Part shown: one piece after another, positions 63,936-64,000 of the stretch | Layout: the number at the start of each line of letters is the position of its first letter | How positions within the stretch are numbered: position 1 is the first letter of the stretch | IMG/VR virus record: IMGVR_UViG_3300050821_004803 | Coordinates: 1 to 64,000 of that record | Length of the DNA: 64,000 nucleotides | DNA from: a virus | Direction: 5' to 3' (one strand) | Notes under the pieces: generated by a model | Told to the model about the DNA's origin: nothing | Seen by the model: the letters and a program-made list of their open reading frames with translations, nothing else | Databases searched by the model: none | Translations under genes and position numbers: made by a program

Positions 63936-64000
63936 GTGGCTCGCGGACCTCTTCATAACGTATATCGGCGCACCTATCATGTTGCGTGCGCTCTTGAATC
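63936..64000 (+). CDS. Partial gene running off the right edge
   Basis: GTG after AGGAGC, open to the last base (ARGPLHNVYRRTYHVACALE). Only 21 codons are visible. Too short to assign. Confidence 0.5.
   Translation, partial: MARGPLHNVYRRTYHVACALE

Noticed and set aside
1-64000. CRISPR arrays, tRNA genes, rRNA genes and insertion sequences
   Set aside because: No regularly spaced direct repeats with unique spacers, no cloverleaf and no transposase or IS ends were seen.

Overview
The window looks like most of a tailed double-stranded DNA phage (or prophage) genome from a Gram-negative host. It carries portal, terminase, scaffold, an N4-gp56-like capsid protein, adaptors, tail proteins and a lysis pair, and no cellular housekeeping genes, tRNA or rRNA. 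Several virion-associated genes encode Sec signal peptides. The host cannot be named from sequence. The combination of three COOH-NH2 amidoligases, a class II glutamine amidotransferase, an ATP-grasp ligase, a gamma-glutamylcyclotransferase-like protein and an ECF-like sigma factor recalls the phiEco32 type of podovirus, although most proteins here look very diverged from it.

Layout. 1-4076 (+) is a run of small, overlapping, mostly unknown genes, many with Cys pairs. 4080-14087 (+) is a tightly coupled operon-like block with the amidoligase/ATP-grasp/GATase set, zinc proteins and the sigma factor. 14149-24013 (+) is a replication and nucleotide module: PD-(D/E)XK nuclease, AAA ATPase, single-strand-binding-like protein, metallophosphoesterases, a UDG-DNA polymerase I fusion, a DUF3987-like ATPase, a HAD phosphatase and a dATP/dGTP diphosphohydrolase-like protein. 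24433-25368 encodes a tyrosine recombinase. 26023-59363 (-) is the virion and lysis module, read leftward from the terminase end: small and large terminase, portal, scaffold, capsid, endolysin and holin candidate, secreted adhesin-like proteins, adaptors, tail and ejection proteins. 59364-59735 is a divergent control region. 59736-64000 (+) is a second early-type set of small genes; the last one runs off the right edge.

Three features set this genome apart. (1) A short asymmetric repeat, consensus AGAGGGGTTTGGCCTGG with two conserved halves and a spacer of variable length, occurs about 33 times in both orientations, often at gene ends. (2) A promoter-like motif with fixed spacing (GTTGTA, 14 bases, GGATACTAATA) lies upstream of a structured RNA and of two leftward gene blocks; it may be the target of the phage sigma factor. 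(3) Several non-coding stretches fold into strong hairpins, notably 16298-16447 (13-bp closing stem) and 62413-62501 (15-bp closing stem), and a perfect 19-bp inverted repeat brackets an AT-rich core at 59393-59540.

Many genes overlap by 1-20 bases (ATGA, TAATG, GTGA), so translational coupling is probably general. Start codons include several TTG and GTG and one likely CTG. Six small genes under 60 codons that fill gaps in the operons were found by reading the intergenic DNA (17576, 17806, 34102, 46575, 47796 and 54169).
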